DNA of 14,846 bases, taken from NCBI GenBank assembly GCA_030615435.1, contig JAUWZH010000031.1:1-14846 (forward strand), in the 5' to 3' direction. The stretch comes from Candidatus Brocadiaceae bacterium (GTDB lineage: Bacteria; Planctomycetota; Brocadiia; SM23-32). Below, in pieces: positions 1 to 7,125 of the stretch. Positions within the stretch are counted from its first letter, which is position 1; every line of letters begins with the position of its first letter. The translations under genes and the position numbers were made by a program. The notes beneath the pieces are model-generated. The model had not been told where the DNA came from. It searched no databases and was given only the letters and a program-made list of their open reading frames with translations.

Positions 1-2
1 CC

Positions 3-899
3 TACGTGCTGAAGTTCGCCCCGAGGCTCGGCCCCTTCAAGCTCGTCGTGGACGCCTCCTGTGGCATCGCGGGCAGCCTTGTGCCCTATGTGTTCGAGAA
101 GCTCCCGGTGAAGGTGTTCTGCAGCCACTGTGAGGCTGACGGGCGCTCGAGGTTCCTCGGCAGGCGCTTCCCGGCGGCGGAGGTTCAGGAATCCCTCCGT
201 TCCGCGGTGCGCTCGAACGGCGCCCGGCTCGGGGCGGCGATTGACTTCGACGGGGACATGATAGTGTTCTGCGACGAGGGCGGGAGCCTGGTGCGCAGCG
301 ACGTGGCGGCGGCCCTCATCGCGCGCGAGCTGCTCAGGCGCACGCCCGGGGCCCGCGTGGCCTACGACCTTCGCTTCACCGGGTCGGTGAGGGAGGAAAT
401 CCTGCGGGCAGGGGGCAAACCCCTGCGCAGCCCCACCGATCCCCTGGCGCTCGCCCGGGCCACCCGGCAAAAGGAGGCGATCTACGCGGCGGACACGGTG
501 GGGCGACACTTCTTCCGCGACATGCTCGGTTCCGAGGCGCCTACGCTCGCCCTGCTGCTGATGTGTTCGGTCGTCTCCCGCAGCGCGGAGCCGCTCTCGA
601 GGCTTGCGGCCCGGGTGCGCCGTTACAGCCACAGCGGCGAACTCACGCACGAACTGCCCTCCGCCGAGGCCGCCGAGCAGGTCATCGAGGAGCTGAAAGA
701 GAACTTCCAGGACGCCGAGCTGGATTCGCTGGACGGGCTCACCTTCCGCTTTGCAGACTGGTGGTTCAACATCCGGCAGCCTTCCGGCTCTCCATCCCTC
801 CGCATCAACGTAGAGGGCCGAACGCCGACGGACGAGCGGCGCGGAAGGATGATGCTGGAGCGGGTCATACGAAGGGGTCAGAAGAAGCACACCGCCTGA
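3..899 (+). CDS. Phosphomannomutase/phosphoglucomutase-family protein, 5' partial, degenerate active site
   Basis: This is the C-terminal two thirds of an alpha-D-phosphohexomutase-fold protein. The reading frame is open to the left edge, so the true start lies outside the window. Residue numbers here count from the first GTG at base 6. Family landmarks are a VVDAS-GIAG segment near residue 14, a metal-loop-like DFDGDM at residues 80-85, and a C-terminal domain with FNIRQPSGSPSLRINVEG near residues 254-271. Canonical enzymes convert mannose-6-P or glucose-6-P to the 1-phosphate. Here several catalytic loops are altered. The metal loop keeps its three Asp but lacks the following Arg. The TGHS-type loop reads SPTDPL. 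The sugar-specificity GE(M/H)SGH loop reads AADTVGR. The phosphate-binding R-x-SNTEP loop reads RQPSGSP. The fold assignment is secure, but activity is doubtful; it may be a pseudoenzyme or have another substrate. miaB follows 44 bases downstream on the same strand. Confidence 0.85.
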   Translation, partial: YVLKFAPRLGPFKLVVDASCGIAGSLVPYVFEKLPVKVFCSHCEADGRSRFLGRRFPAAEVQESLRSAVRSNGARLGAAIDFDGDMIVFCDEGGSLVRSDVAAALIARELLRRTPGARVAYDLRFTGSVREEILRAGGKPLRSPTDPLALARATRQKEAIYAADTVGRHFFRDMLGSEAPTLALLLMCSVVSRSAEPLSRLAARVRRYSHSGELTHELPSAEAAEQVIEELKENFQDAELDSLDGLTFRFADWWFNIRQPSGSPSLRINVEGRTPTDERRGRMMLERVIRRGQKKHTA

Positions 900-943
900 G
901 GGGCCGCCACCTGCGCCCCGTGACGCGAGGACCTCTCCGCACG

Positions 944-2266
944 ATGGACAGGACGTTTCACATCGTCACGTTCGGCTGTCAGATGAACAAGCTCGACAGC
1001 GAGCTGCTTCAGGGAGCGCTGCGGAAGCGGGGCTTCGAGCCCGTCCGTGACCCCCGGCGGGCCGGCGTGGTGCTCTACAACACCTGCAGCGTGCGCCGGC
1101 AAGCCGAGAACCGCGTCTTCTCCCACCTCGGCGCCTGGCAGGAGCATGCGCGGAGCGATCCAGGTTTCATCCTCGGGGTGATCGGCTGCATGGCCCAGAG
1201 GCTCGGGAGGCGCATCATCGAGCGCTTCGACCACGTGCGGCTGGTCTGCGGGACGCGCAGCTTCCTGCGCGTGCCCGACTACCTGGAGCGGATTGCGGAG
1301 ACGGGGGACAGGGTGGTGGCGCTCGATCAGGGGCCGTTCAGCTTCGAAAGGGACCCCGAGTTTCGCCCCCAGCCTCATCGCGCGTACGTGAGCATCATGC
1401 GGGGCTGTGAGAACTACTGCGCCTACTGCATCGTCCCCCAGGTGCGCGGCCGGGAGACCAACCGCCCGCCCGACGAAATAGTCGAGGAGGTCAGGCGCCT
1501 CTGCGACGGCGGTGTGGTGGAGGTCGCCCTGCTGGGACAGAACGTCAACGCCTACGGAAAGGCCCTGGGGGACGACGTCTCTCTGGCGGGGCTCCTGGAG
1601 CAGGTCAACGCCGTGCGCGGCCTGAGGCGCCTGCGCTTCATCACCAGCCACCCCGCCGACATGACGGAAGAAATCCTCCGCGCGGTGGCCGGCCTCGAGA
1701 AGGTCTGCGAGCATATCCACATGCCTGCCCAGAGCGGATCGGACGCCGTGCTGGGGCGCATGAGGCGCGGCTACACGCGCGGGCAATACCTGGAGTTGAC
1801 GGGAAAGGCGCGCCGGCTGATCGAAGGCGTCGAGATCTCCAGCGACTTCATTGTGGGCTTCCCCGGCGAGAGCGACGAGGACTTCGAGCTGACCCTGAGC
1901 CTGCTGGAGGAAGTGAGGTTCCAGCAGGGTTTCATCTTCCGCTACTCTCCGCGCCCCGGCACGCGGGCGGCGAGGTGGGATGACGACGTGCCCGAGGCCA
2001 TCAAGCGGGAAAGGCAGCAGAGGCTCCTGGCGGCCCAGGAGCGCGTGGACGCCGAGCGGCGGGCCTCCCTGAGGGGAGGCACCGTGGAAGTGCTCTCGGA
2101 CGGCCCGAACAGGGGCCATCGGCAGAACGGGGGGTCCATCGGGCGCACGCGCCACAACGACATCGTGGTTTTCTCCGGCCCGGAGGCCCCGCCGGGCGCC
2201 CTGTGCCGGGTCCTGGTGGAGAACTCCACGCCCCTCACGCTCTTCGGCCGGCACCCGGCTCGATGA
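944..2266 (+). CDS. miaB: tRNA-2-methylthio-N6-dimethylallyladenosine synthase (MiaB)
   Basis: A radical-SAM methylthiotransferase that adds the 2-methylthio group to i6A37 in tRNAs reading codons that start with U. The 440-residue product has the usual MiaB length. The N-terminal UPF0004 domain carries its three iron-sulfur cysteines at C12 (FGCQMN), C48 (YNTCSVR) and C82 (IGCMAQ). The radical-SAM cluster CxxxCxxC is at C155, C159 and C162 (RGCENYCAYC), followed by VPQVRGRE. Later landmarks are LLGQNVNAYG, RFITSHP, HMPAQSGSD, SDFIVGFPGE and FRYSPRPGT, and a TRAM domain occupies about residues 375-438. ATG 944 was chosen because the family homology begins immediately (FHIVTFGCQMN) and GAGGA lies at 927-931; the frame stays open further upstream but that part is non-coding in character. 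The 3' end overlaps convergent holC by 32 bases. Confidence 0.96.
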   Translation: MDRTFHIVTFGCQMNKLDSELLQGALRKRGFEPVRDPRRAGVVLYNTCSVRRQAENRVFSHLGAWQEHARSDPGFILGVIGCMAQRLGRRIIERFDHVRLVCGTRSFLRVPDYLERIAETGDRVVALDQGPFSFERDPEFRPQPHRAYVSIMRGCENYCAYCIVPQVRGRETNRPPDEIVEEVRRLCDGGVVEVALLGQNVNAYGKALGDDVSLAGLLEQVNAVRGLRRLRFITSHPADMTEEILRAVAGLEKVCEHIHMPAQSGSDAVLGRMRRGYTRGQYLELTGKARRLIEGVEISSDFIVGFPGESDEDFELTLSLLEEVRFQQGFIFRYSPRPGTRAARWDDDVPEAIKRERQQRLLAAQERVDAERRASLRGGTVEVLSDGPNRGHRQNGGSIGRTRHNDIVVFSGPEAPPGALCRVLVENSTPLTLFGRHPAR

Positions 2267-2696
2267 ATCGCATGCGGTAACCGGCCTCGCGGCAGGCTGT
2301 GTAGCGCCGGCGGCTGAGTTCACGCAGGTGCTCGTCGTAGGTCTCGGCGAAGTCAAAGACGTGGTCGAACCCCCTGAAGCGCTCGCTCGGCTCGCCCCCC
2401 GCGGCCTCGATGAGGACCTCCGCTTCCCCAAGGGGTTCCTCCTCGCAGTAGATCACCACTGGTTCGACAACGGGCTCTTCGGCCTGCTCGAAGCGAACGT
2501 GGGGGATGAACGCCCTGTCCTCAAAGGTCCACAACTTCCCGTCGAGGCGTTCGGCTTCCTCGCGCCCGGCGAGGTGCACGGCGGCGGTCTCGCCCCGCTC
2601 GTAGCACTTCTGCGTCCAGAGGCACACCAGGCGGAGCTTCTCTTCGGGCGAGTCGAGCTTGATGAACTCGGCCAGTTTTTGGCTTTCTTGAATCAC
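2235..2696 (-). CDS. holC: DNA polymerase III subunit chi (HolC)
   Basis: Chi is the clamp-loader accessory subunit that links the replisome to SSB. The 153-residue protein shows the HolC family pattern: a helix ending in CYERGETAAV (31-40), the signature EAERLDGKLW then FEDRAFIPH (48-66; W56, F63, P65 and H66 match conserved chi residues), the PVVIYCEEEP strand, a VLIEAAGG segment, the FRGFDHVFDFAE segment, and the C-terminal helix RRRYTACREAGY. Its length is close to that of E. coli chi (147). The start is GTG 2696, 27 bases after the folE stop, with a weak GGA seven bases upstream; no better in-frame start exists in the gap. It is the last gene of the folP-to-holC run, and its 3' end runs into the end of miaB. 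The psi partner (HolD) is not seen here. The remaining doubt is only the exact start. Confidence 0.9.
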   Translation of the reverse strand: MIQESQKLAEFIKLDSPEEKLRLVCLWTQKCYERGETAAVHLAGREEAERLDGKLWTFEDRAFIPHVRFEQAEEPVVEPVVIYCEEEPLGEAEVLIEAAGGEPSERFRGFDHVFDFAETYDEHLRELSRRRYTACREAGYRMRFIEPGAGRRA

Positions 2697-2723
2697 CGGT
2701 TGTTCCGTGCGGCACGGGCAGGC

Positions 2724-3293
2724 TCAGCGGCCGCGATCGAGCAGGCTCATGGCTTCGGAGCGTGTGGCCGGGTTCTCTCGGAAGATCCCCCGCACCACGC
2801 TCGTGACGGTTATGGAGCCCGGTTTCTGCGCCCCTCGCATGGTCATGCAGAGGTGCTCGGCTTCCACCACCACCATCACCCCTTTCGGGGCGAGGGCATG
2901 CACGAGGCTATCGGCGATCTGGGTGGTCATGCGTTCCTGTACCTGAAGCCGGCGGGCGAACACGTCCACCACCCGCGCCAGCTTGCTCAGGCCGGTGATC
3001 CTGTTGCCTTCGGGAATGTAGGCCACGTGCGCGCGGCCGTGAAACGGCAGCAGGTGGTGCTCGCAAAGGGAGTAGAAGGGGATGTCTCGAACCAGGACGA
3101 TCTCGTCGTAATTCTCCGCCCTGAGCACCTTGATAAGGTCTCGGGGATCCTGATCCTCGCCGCAGAGTATCTCGGCGTACATCTGCGCCACCCGGCGGGG
3201 CGTTTCGAGCACCCCGGGACGGTGGGGGTCTGTCCCTATGCCTTCCAGCAGGAGGCGAACCGCCTCCACGACCTTGTTCTTGTCGAAAGCCAC
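2724..3293 (-). CDS. folE: GTP cyclohydrolase I
   Basis: FolE opens the imidazole ring of GTP to give 7,8-dihydroneopterin triphosphate, the entry step of folate (and possibly queuosine precursor) synthesis. The 189-residue protein matches type I FolE throughout: HRPGVLETPRRVAQMY near residue 24, the zinc ligands C77 and H80 in SLCEHHLLPFHG and C149 in AEHLCMTMRG, and substrate-binding features in YIPEGNRITGLSKLAR and the mid-protein QERMTTQIADSL. It starts at GTG 3293 with GGAGAGG nine bases upstream; an upstream ATG in the leader runs into a stop after three codons. It lies between pdxJ (65-base gap) and holC (27-base gap) in the same transcription unit as folP. queA across the divergent promoter acts in queuosine synthesis, a pathway that can also use FolE product; this link is inference. 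Confidence 0.96.
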   Translation of the reverse strand: MAFDKNKVVEAVRLLLEGIGTDPHRPGVLETPRRVAQMYAEILCGEDQDPRDLIKVLRAENYDEIVLVRDIPFYSLCEHHLLPFHGRAHVAYIPEGNRITGLSKLARVVDVFARRLQVQERMTTQIADSLVHALAPKGVMVVVEAEHLCMTMRGAQKPGSITVTSVVRGIFRENPATRSEAMSLLDRGR

Positions 3294-3358
3294 GACGAAT
3301 TACCTCTCCATCCGTTCTCTCAGGTTTGCCTTGTCGGCGCTGAGGCGTCGCTGACCCT

Positions 3359-4111
3359 CTATTGCGGCCCCTCTCGAGCGAGGCGCAGCATCTCGGCCCG
3401 GTAGATGACGTCCTTCATCTGTCGCACCGCCTCGCGCAGCCCCACAAAGACGGCCCGTGCCACGATGCTGTGGCCGATGTGCAATTCGTGGGGAAAGACC
3501 TTCTGCACGATCGCCCCCACGTTGTGATAGGTCAAGCCGTGGCCGGCGTTGACCGTCAGGCCCAGCTCTCGTCCGGCCTCTGCCGCCCGCACGAGGCGCT
3601 CCAGCTCTCGGGACCTCTCTTCGGGCCCCGAGGCGTTGGCGTAGGTGCCGGTGTGCAGCTCGACGAAGTCTGCCCCCAGCTCCCTGGAGCGCTTCAGTTG
3701 CTCATCCTCGGGATCAACGAACAGGCTCACCGGGATGTCCTGTTTGTGGAAACGCTCGATGACCGACTGCGCCCGCTCGGCGTGCGCCACAACGTCGAGG
3801 CCACCCTCAGTGGTGACCTCCTCGCGGCTCTCCGGGACCATGGTGACCATGTCCGGAGCGACCTCCTGCGCGATCTCCACGATCTGTTCGGCGAGGGACA
3901 TCTCGAGATTGAGCTCGACCGAAACGGTCTGCCTCAGCAATTCAAGGTCCCTGTCGTGGATGTGACGGCGGTCCTCACGCAGGTGGACTGTGATCAGGTC
4001 CGCCCCGCCGAGCTGCGCCTCCGCGGCGGCCCAGACGGGGTCCGGCTCGTAGGTCTTGCGTGCCTCCCTGATGGTGGCCACGTGGTCTATGTTGACACCC
4101 AGCAGATGCAT
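3359..4111 (-). CDS. pdxJ: Pyridoxine 5'-phosphate synthase
   Basis: PdxJ condenses 3-amino-2-oxopropyl phosphate with 1-deoxyxylulose-5-phosphate to form pyridoxine 5'-phosphate (DXP-dependent vitamin B6 route, cytosolic TIM barrel). The 250-residue protein has all family blocks: LGVNIDHVATIREAR (residues 4-18), TVHLREDRRHI (41-51), SVELNLEMS, MVPESREEVTTEGGLDV, ADFVELHTGTYAN, VNAGHGLTYHNV, and the C-terminal phosphate-binding LHIGHSIVARAVFVGL. The frame extends 17 codons further upstream, but ATG 4111 is preferred because it begins the conserved sequence and has AAAGGAG eight bases before it. It sits 59 bases after cdaR and 65 bases before folE in the minus-strand operon. Confidence 0.97.
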   Translation of the reverse strand: MHLLGVNIDHVATIREARKTYEPDPVWAAAEAQLGGADLITVHLREDRRHIHDRDLELLRQTVSVELNLEMSLAEQIVEIAQEVAPDMVTMVPESREEVTTEGGLDVVAHAERAQSVIERFHKQDIPVSLFVDPEDEQLKRSRELGADFVELHTGTYANASGPEERSRELERLVRAAEAGRELGLTVNAGHGLTYHNVGAIVQKVFPHELHIGHSIVARAVFVGLREAVRQMKDVIYRAEMLRLAREGPQ

Positions 4112-4119
4112 CTTCTCTT

Positions 4120-4126
4120 CTCCTTT
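4120..4126 (-). promoter_or_regulatory. Strong ribosome binding site of pdxJ
   Basis: On the minus strand this reads AAAGGAG, eight bases before ATG 4111. It decides the pdxJ start against the longer reading frame that begins at 4162. Confidence 0.8.
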
Positions 4127-4170
4127 CTTCGCTGCGGCGGCGCCGGCTGTCGGCGGAACCATGCAGGGCC

Positions 4171-5196
4171 CTATGGAGGCGGCTTGCTCAGGACGACGGT
4201 GACCATGTCCGGCTCCGGCGGGCCGGCGCTTACCGGCACGTGTTCCGGCAGCAGGAGTCGCACTTCCACCTTGTAGCGCGCGGTCGCGCCGTCGGGGGGC
4301 TCTTGCAGGTCCCTGAGGTCCACGTACGCCGTCACGGACGCGGCAGTGAGCCGCGCGATATCCTGCGGAAGGCCCGAAACGAGGACGGAAATGCTTTCTT
4401 GCTCCGGCGCTATTTCCACGTCGTACGGGAAGTCGGGCGGGCGCAGGATCTGCAGCGCAATGCCCTCGAACCTGCGCTCTTCCTTCTCGCTGCCCACTTC
4501 GACGCGCACCGCCACCTGGGGGGGCTCGGCATCGAACGAGACGAGGACTTCCAGCCCTTCACTCAGCTCCAGGGTCTGCTCCAGCACCAGGGGCACCCCC
4601 GGCCGGCGCAGGTCCACCTGCGCGTCCCAGACCGAGACCGCCTGCGTCCTGACGACCTCCAGCCGGTCCACAACGACGGCGGGGCCCGTGACCGACACCA
4701 CCGGGGGTATCGCGAGACGGCTCCTTATCTCGTAGCCGGGATGGGGTTCCTCCGAGAGCGTGACCTCCACGGGCAGAAGACGCTTCACCACTTTGCTGAC
4801 GTGGACGTCCACGAACTGCGGCTGCACCGAGACGCTGGTGCGCGCCAACTGCCACTGTGGCACATTGAGCCATCCGGGCTCAACCTCCAGCCGCGCGACG
4901 CCTTCCTCCAATTGTTCGGGTTTCAGGGCGGTGGTCATTCTCAGGTAGTGCTGTGCCGCCTCGTCCTGACGCCGTTTTATCAGAAAGTGCGGCCCCCGCA
5001 GCCATATCTGGATCCTGTCGTGGCTCTGATATACGATTTCGTAGCCCTCCGGCACGCGGACCGTGAGGGGGACATCAATGCCGGTCTCTTCTTTCAGCCG
5101 GCTGCTGGCATAGGCCCAGATGGCGATGGCGATGGCGATGGCGATCACCTTGAGCTGGGCATTTCCAAAGATGGCCCTTGCGAGTCTTCTGAGCAT
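4171..5196 (-). CDS. cdaR: YbbR-domain membrane protein, CdaA regulator (CdaR-like)
   Basis: The 341-residue protein has a short basic N-terminus (MLRRLARAIFGN), one transmembrane helix at about residues 14-31 (KVIAIAIAIAIWAYASS), and then several extracytoplasmic YbbR-like beta repeats, beginning with the characteristic segments VRVPEGYEI and IQIWLRGP. The regions after about residues 130, 235 and 275 look like further YbbR units (for example VSVTGPAVVVDRLEVV and ISVLVSGLPQDIARL). In Firmicutes CdaR binds and modulates the diadenylate cyclase CdaA at the membrane. The gene follows cdaA by 13 bases, with a GAGGTAGG ribosome site overlapping the cdaA stop, which supports the pairing. The helix is encoded by a hexanucleotide tandem repeat. 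Assignment by family and context is good, while the regulatory role is carried over from other phyla. Confidence 0.88.
   Translation of the reverse strand: MLRRLARAIFGNAQLKVIAIAIAIAIWAYASSRLKEETGIDVPLTVRVPEGYEIVYQSHDRIQIWLRGPHFLIKRRQDEAAQHYLRMTTALKPEQLEEGVARLEVEPGWLNVPQWQLARTSVSVQPQFVDVHVSKVVKRLLPVEVTLSEEPHPGYEIRSRLAIPPVVSVTGPAVVVDRLEVVRTQAVSVWDAQVDLRRPGVPLVLEQTLELSEGLEVLVSFDAEPPQVAVRVEVGSEKEERRFEGIALQILRPPDFPYDVEIAPEQESISVLVSGLPQDIARLTAASVTAYVDLRDLQEPPDGATARYKVEVRLLLPEHVPVSAGPPEPDMVTVVLSKPPP
5119..5145. repeat. GATGGC hexanucleotide tandem repeat inside cdaR
   Basis: Four exact copies of GATGGC (5119-5142) are followed by GAT. On the coding strand this is alternating ATC GCC codons and encodes the Ile-Ala run of the CdaR transmembrane helix. 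Each copy is two codons, so a gain or loss of units would keep the frame but change the helix length. Confidence 0.9.
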
Positions 5197-5209
5197 CGTG
5201 GCGCCTACC

Positions 5210-6028
5210 TCATTCCCTCACCGGGCTCTCGGCGGCAATGTCCTGGAGGACACGCCGGACGGCCTTTTCGTCCAGGTCCTGCTGGATGGCCCCTTTGACT
5301 GCGAGGGAGACCTTGCCGGTCTGCTCGCTCACGATGATGACCACGGCGTCCGACTCTTCTGTAATGCCTATGCCGGCACGGTGCCGCGTGCCCAGCTCCG
5401 TGGAGAAATGGGGATTATCCGTGAGCGGGAACAGGCATCCGGCCGCCACGATTCTCTGCTGCCGGATGACGATGGCCCCGTCGTGCAGCGGGGTGCCGGG
5501 CCAGAATATGGTCTTGATCAGCCCTGCTGCAACCTCACTGTCAATCCGCACGCCGCGCTCCACGTAGCTGGACAGGCCCACCTGGCGCTCTATGGCGATC
5601 AGGGCCCCGACCTTGTCCCGCGCCAGGCTGAACGTGGCCTCTACGAGCTGATCCGTAACGTGGCCGTGGGGGCGAAAGAACATGCTGAACAGAGGGTTCT
5701 CCCCCAGCCGAATCAGGGCCCGGCGGATCTCCGGCTGGAACAAGATGAATAGCGGAAGCATCACGACCGGCCCCAGCCGTGTCAGGACCCACTCGACGGC
5801 CTCCAGCGGAAACCACCTCGTCACCACCACGGTAAGGGCTATGAGCACGCCGAGGAAAACGGTCAGTCCCTTCAGGATGCCCGCCCCCCTGGTCCCTTGC
5901 AGCAGGCGCAGAAAGATGTACACGATCACGGATATGATGAATATCTCCACCCCCGCCTGGAGGAGGAATCCGCCGCGCGTGCTGAGCCAGCCGACGATCT
6001 GCTGCCAGAACTCGCTTACGGTCTCCAT
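5210..6028 (-). CDS. cdaA: Diadenylate cyclase CdaA
   Basis: CdaA makes the second messenger c-di-AMP from two ATP. The 272-residue protein has three N-terminal transmembrane helices (about residues 25-44, 52-70 and 82-98, the last ending in FILFQPEIRRAL), then a DisA_N (DAC) domain. The catalytic motifs are intact: DGA at 183-185 within LHDGAIVI, and RHR within ELGTRHRAGIGITEE (211-225). GALIAIERQVGL near residue 141 is also typical. The start ATG 6028 lies inside the end of folP (13-base overlap), with AGGGGA five bases before it, indicating translational coupling. Longer readings into folP are unlikely because homology begins near the chosen start. Its partner cdaR follows immediately. Confidence 0.96.
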   Translation of the reverse strand: METVSEFWQQIVGWLSTRGGFLLQAGVEIFIISVIVYIFLRLLQGTRGAGILKGLTVFLGVLIALTVVVTRWFPLEAVEWVLTRLGPVVMLPLFILFQPEIRRALIRLGENPLFSMFFRPHGHVTDQLVEATFSLARDKVGALIAIERQVGLSSYVERGVRIDSEVAAGLIKTIFWPGTPLHDGAIVIRQQRIVAAGCLFPLTDNPHFSTELGTRHRAGIGITEESDAVVIIVSEQTGKVSLAVKGAIQQDLDEKAVRRVLQDIAAESPVRE

Positions 6029-6933
6029 CTGATCCCCTGCCGGATAGCCTCGCAGACCAGGACCGCGTCCATGGCCGGTGCGACGTCGTGGACGCGCACC
6101 GCGTGGCAGCCCGCCATCACGGCGCACGCAACGCTGGCCAGCGTCCCGTGCAGGCGCCGGTCGGACTCGACCCTCAGTACGGCCCCTATGGTGGATTTCC
6201 GGGACGTCCCCACCAGGACGGGACAGCCCAGCGCGTGCAGCTCGTGGAGGCGGCGCAGCACCTCCAGGTTGTGCTGATGCGTCTTGCCGAACCCGAACCC
6301 GGGGTCCACGAATATCCTCTCGCGTCCTATGCCGGCCTCCAGCGCGGCCTCCAGCCGCCCTGCGAGCCAGCCGACGATCTCGCCGACCACGTCCCGGTAG
6401 GTGGGATTGACCTGCATGGTCTTCGGCGTGCCGAGCATGTGCATCAGGCAGACCGGCACTTCGCGCTCGGCGGCGAGCAGCGCCATGTCCGGATCGGTCC
6501 GCAGCGCGCTGACGTCGTTGATCATCTGCGCGCCGGCGTCCAGCGCTGCGGCCGCCACCTGCGCCTTCTGTGTATCTATGCTGATCGGGACGCCGATCTC
6601 GGCGGCCAGCTCCTCGATCACCGGCACCACGCGCCTCTTCTCCTCCGCAGCGGAGACCGGTTCGCTGCCGGGCCTTGTGCTCTCCCCGCCGATGTCCACG
6701 ATGTCGGCCCCGGCATCGGCCATCTGCCGGCCATGCTCGGCGGCGCGCTCCCGGACAAGAAACCGCCCCCCGTCGCTGAACGAGTCCGGCGTTACGTTCA
6801 GCACCCCTATCACCAGGGCGCGGGGGCCGGTGTCCAGAACCGCTCCCGAAGGGAACCGGATGCGGCAGGGCGGCCTCTCATGCCACGGGCCGGCGCTATT
6901 GCTGACAGAAGCCTCCGTCACCGCTGCCTTCAT
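6016..6933 (-). CDS. folP: Dihydropteroate synthase
   Basis: FolP joins p-aminobenzoate to the pterin pyrophosphate, the sulfonamide-sensitive step of folate synthesis. In the 305-residue protein all DHPS motifs are present: GVLNVTPDSFSDGG (43-56), DIGGESTRPGS (80-90), PISIDTQK (116-123), MINDVSALR (137-145), CLMHMLGTPKTMQ (162-174), VDPGFGFGKT (209-218), GTSRKSTIG (242-250) and RVHDV (280-284). The N-terminus is about 35 residues longer than the core needs. ATG 6933 is used here; GTG 6921, with AAGG five bases upstream, is an alternative start. This gene is the first of the minus-strand operon. A promoter-like element lies at 6963-6991, and the leader would be short with little Shine-Dalgarno signal. 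Confidence 0.95.
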   Translation of the reverse strand: MKAAVTEASVSNSAGPWHERPPCRIRFPSGAVLDTGPRALVIGVLNVTPDSFSDGGRFLVRERAAEHGRQMADAGADIVDIGGESTRPGSEPVSAAEEKRRVVPVIEELAAEIGVPISIDTQKAQVAAAALDAGAQMINDVSALRTDPDMALLAAEREVPVCLMHMLGTPKTMQVNPTYRDVVGEIVGWLAGRLEAALEAGIGRERIFVDPGFGFGKTHQHNLEVLRRLHELHALGCPVLVGTSRKSTIGAVLRVESDRRLHGTLASVACAVMAGCHAVRVHDVAPAMDAVLVCEAIRQGIRWRP

Positions 6934-6962
6934 CCCGAGAAAGCCGCGCGATTGTCTCCTGA

Positions 6963-6991
6963 AATGTAATTCACTTGCGGCGGCATTGCAA
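6963..6991 (-). promoter_or_regulatory. Sigma70-like promoter for folP-cdaA-cdaR-pdxJ-folE-holC
   Basis: On the minus strand TTGCAA (6991-6986) is followed after exactly 17 bases by TACATT (6968-6963), about 30 bases before the folP start. Position, spacing and AT-rich hexamers in GC-rich surroundings support it; this is prediction only. Confidence 0.55.
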
Positions 6992-7030
6992 GCACCTTTG
7001 GACGTGCGCCCGCGCGTGAGGTTTTTCGGC

Positions 7031-7059
7031 TTGTTTCCCGACGGCGTCTCTGGCATATT
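7031..7059 (+). promoter_or_regulatory. Sigma70-like promoter for queA
   Basis: TTGTTT (7031-7036), a 17-base spacer and CATATT (7054-7059) lie upstream of queA and back-to-back with the folP promoter. The predicted start would fall near 7066, giving a leader of about 24 bases to ATG 7090 or 60 bases to ATG 7126. Confidence 0.5.
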
Positions 7060-7125
7060 CAAGCCCGAGCGGAACGGGGGTCGCTGAGCATGGCGCCTGC
7101 GGGCGCACTCTTGTGTGAAGTGATG

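Noticed and set aside
563..943. Upstream extension of the miaB frame
   Set aside because: It overlaps the phosphohexomutase gene in another frame and has no homology; MiaB proteins start at the chosen ATG.
878..2431. 517-codon minus-strand frame over miaB
   Set aside because: It lies antisense to miaB, which has all its family motifs, and shows no protein-family pattern.
3842..4212. Fifteen-base direct repeat GGTGACCATGTCCGG at 3842-3856 and 4198-4212
   Set aside because: Both copies lie in coding sequence for similar short peptides (PDMVT in PdxJ and CdaR); no further similarity flanks them, so it is taken as coincidence.
2328..5298. Plus-strand frames of about 300-360 codons opposite folE, pdxJ and cdaR
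   Set aside because: They are antisense shadows of well-supported genes and are rich in His, Arg and Gly without motifs.
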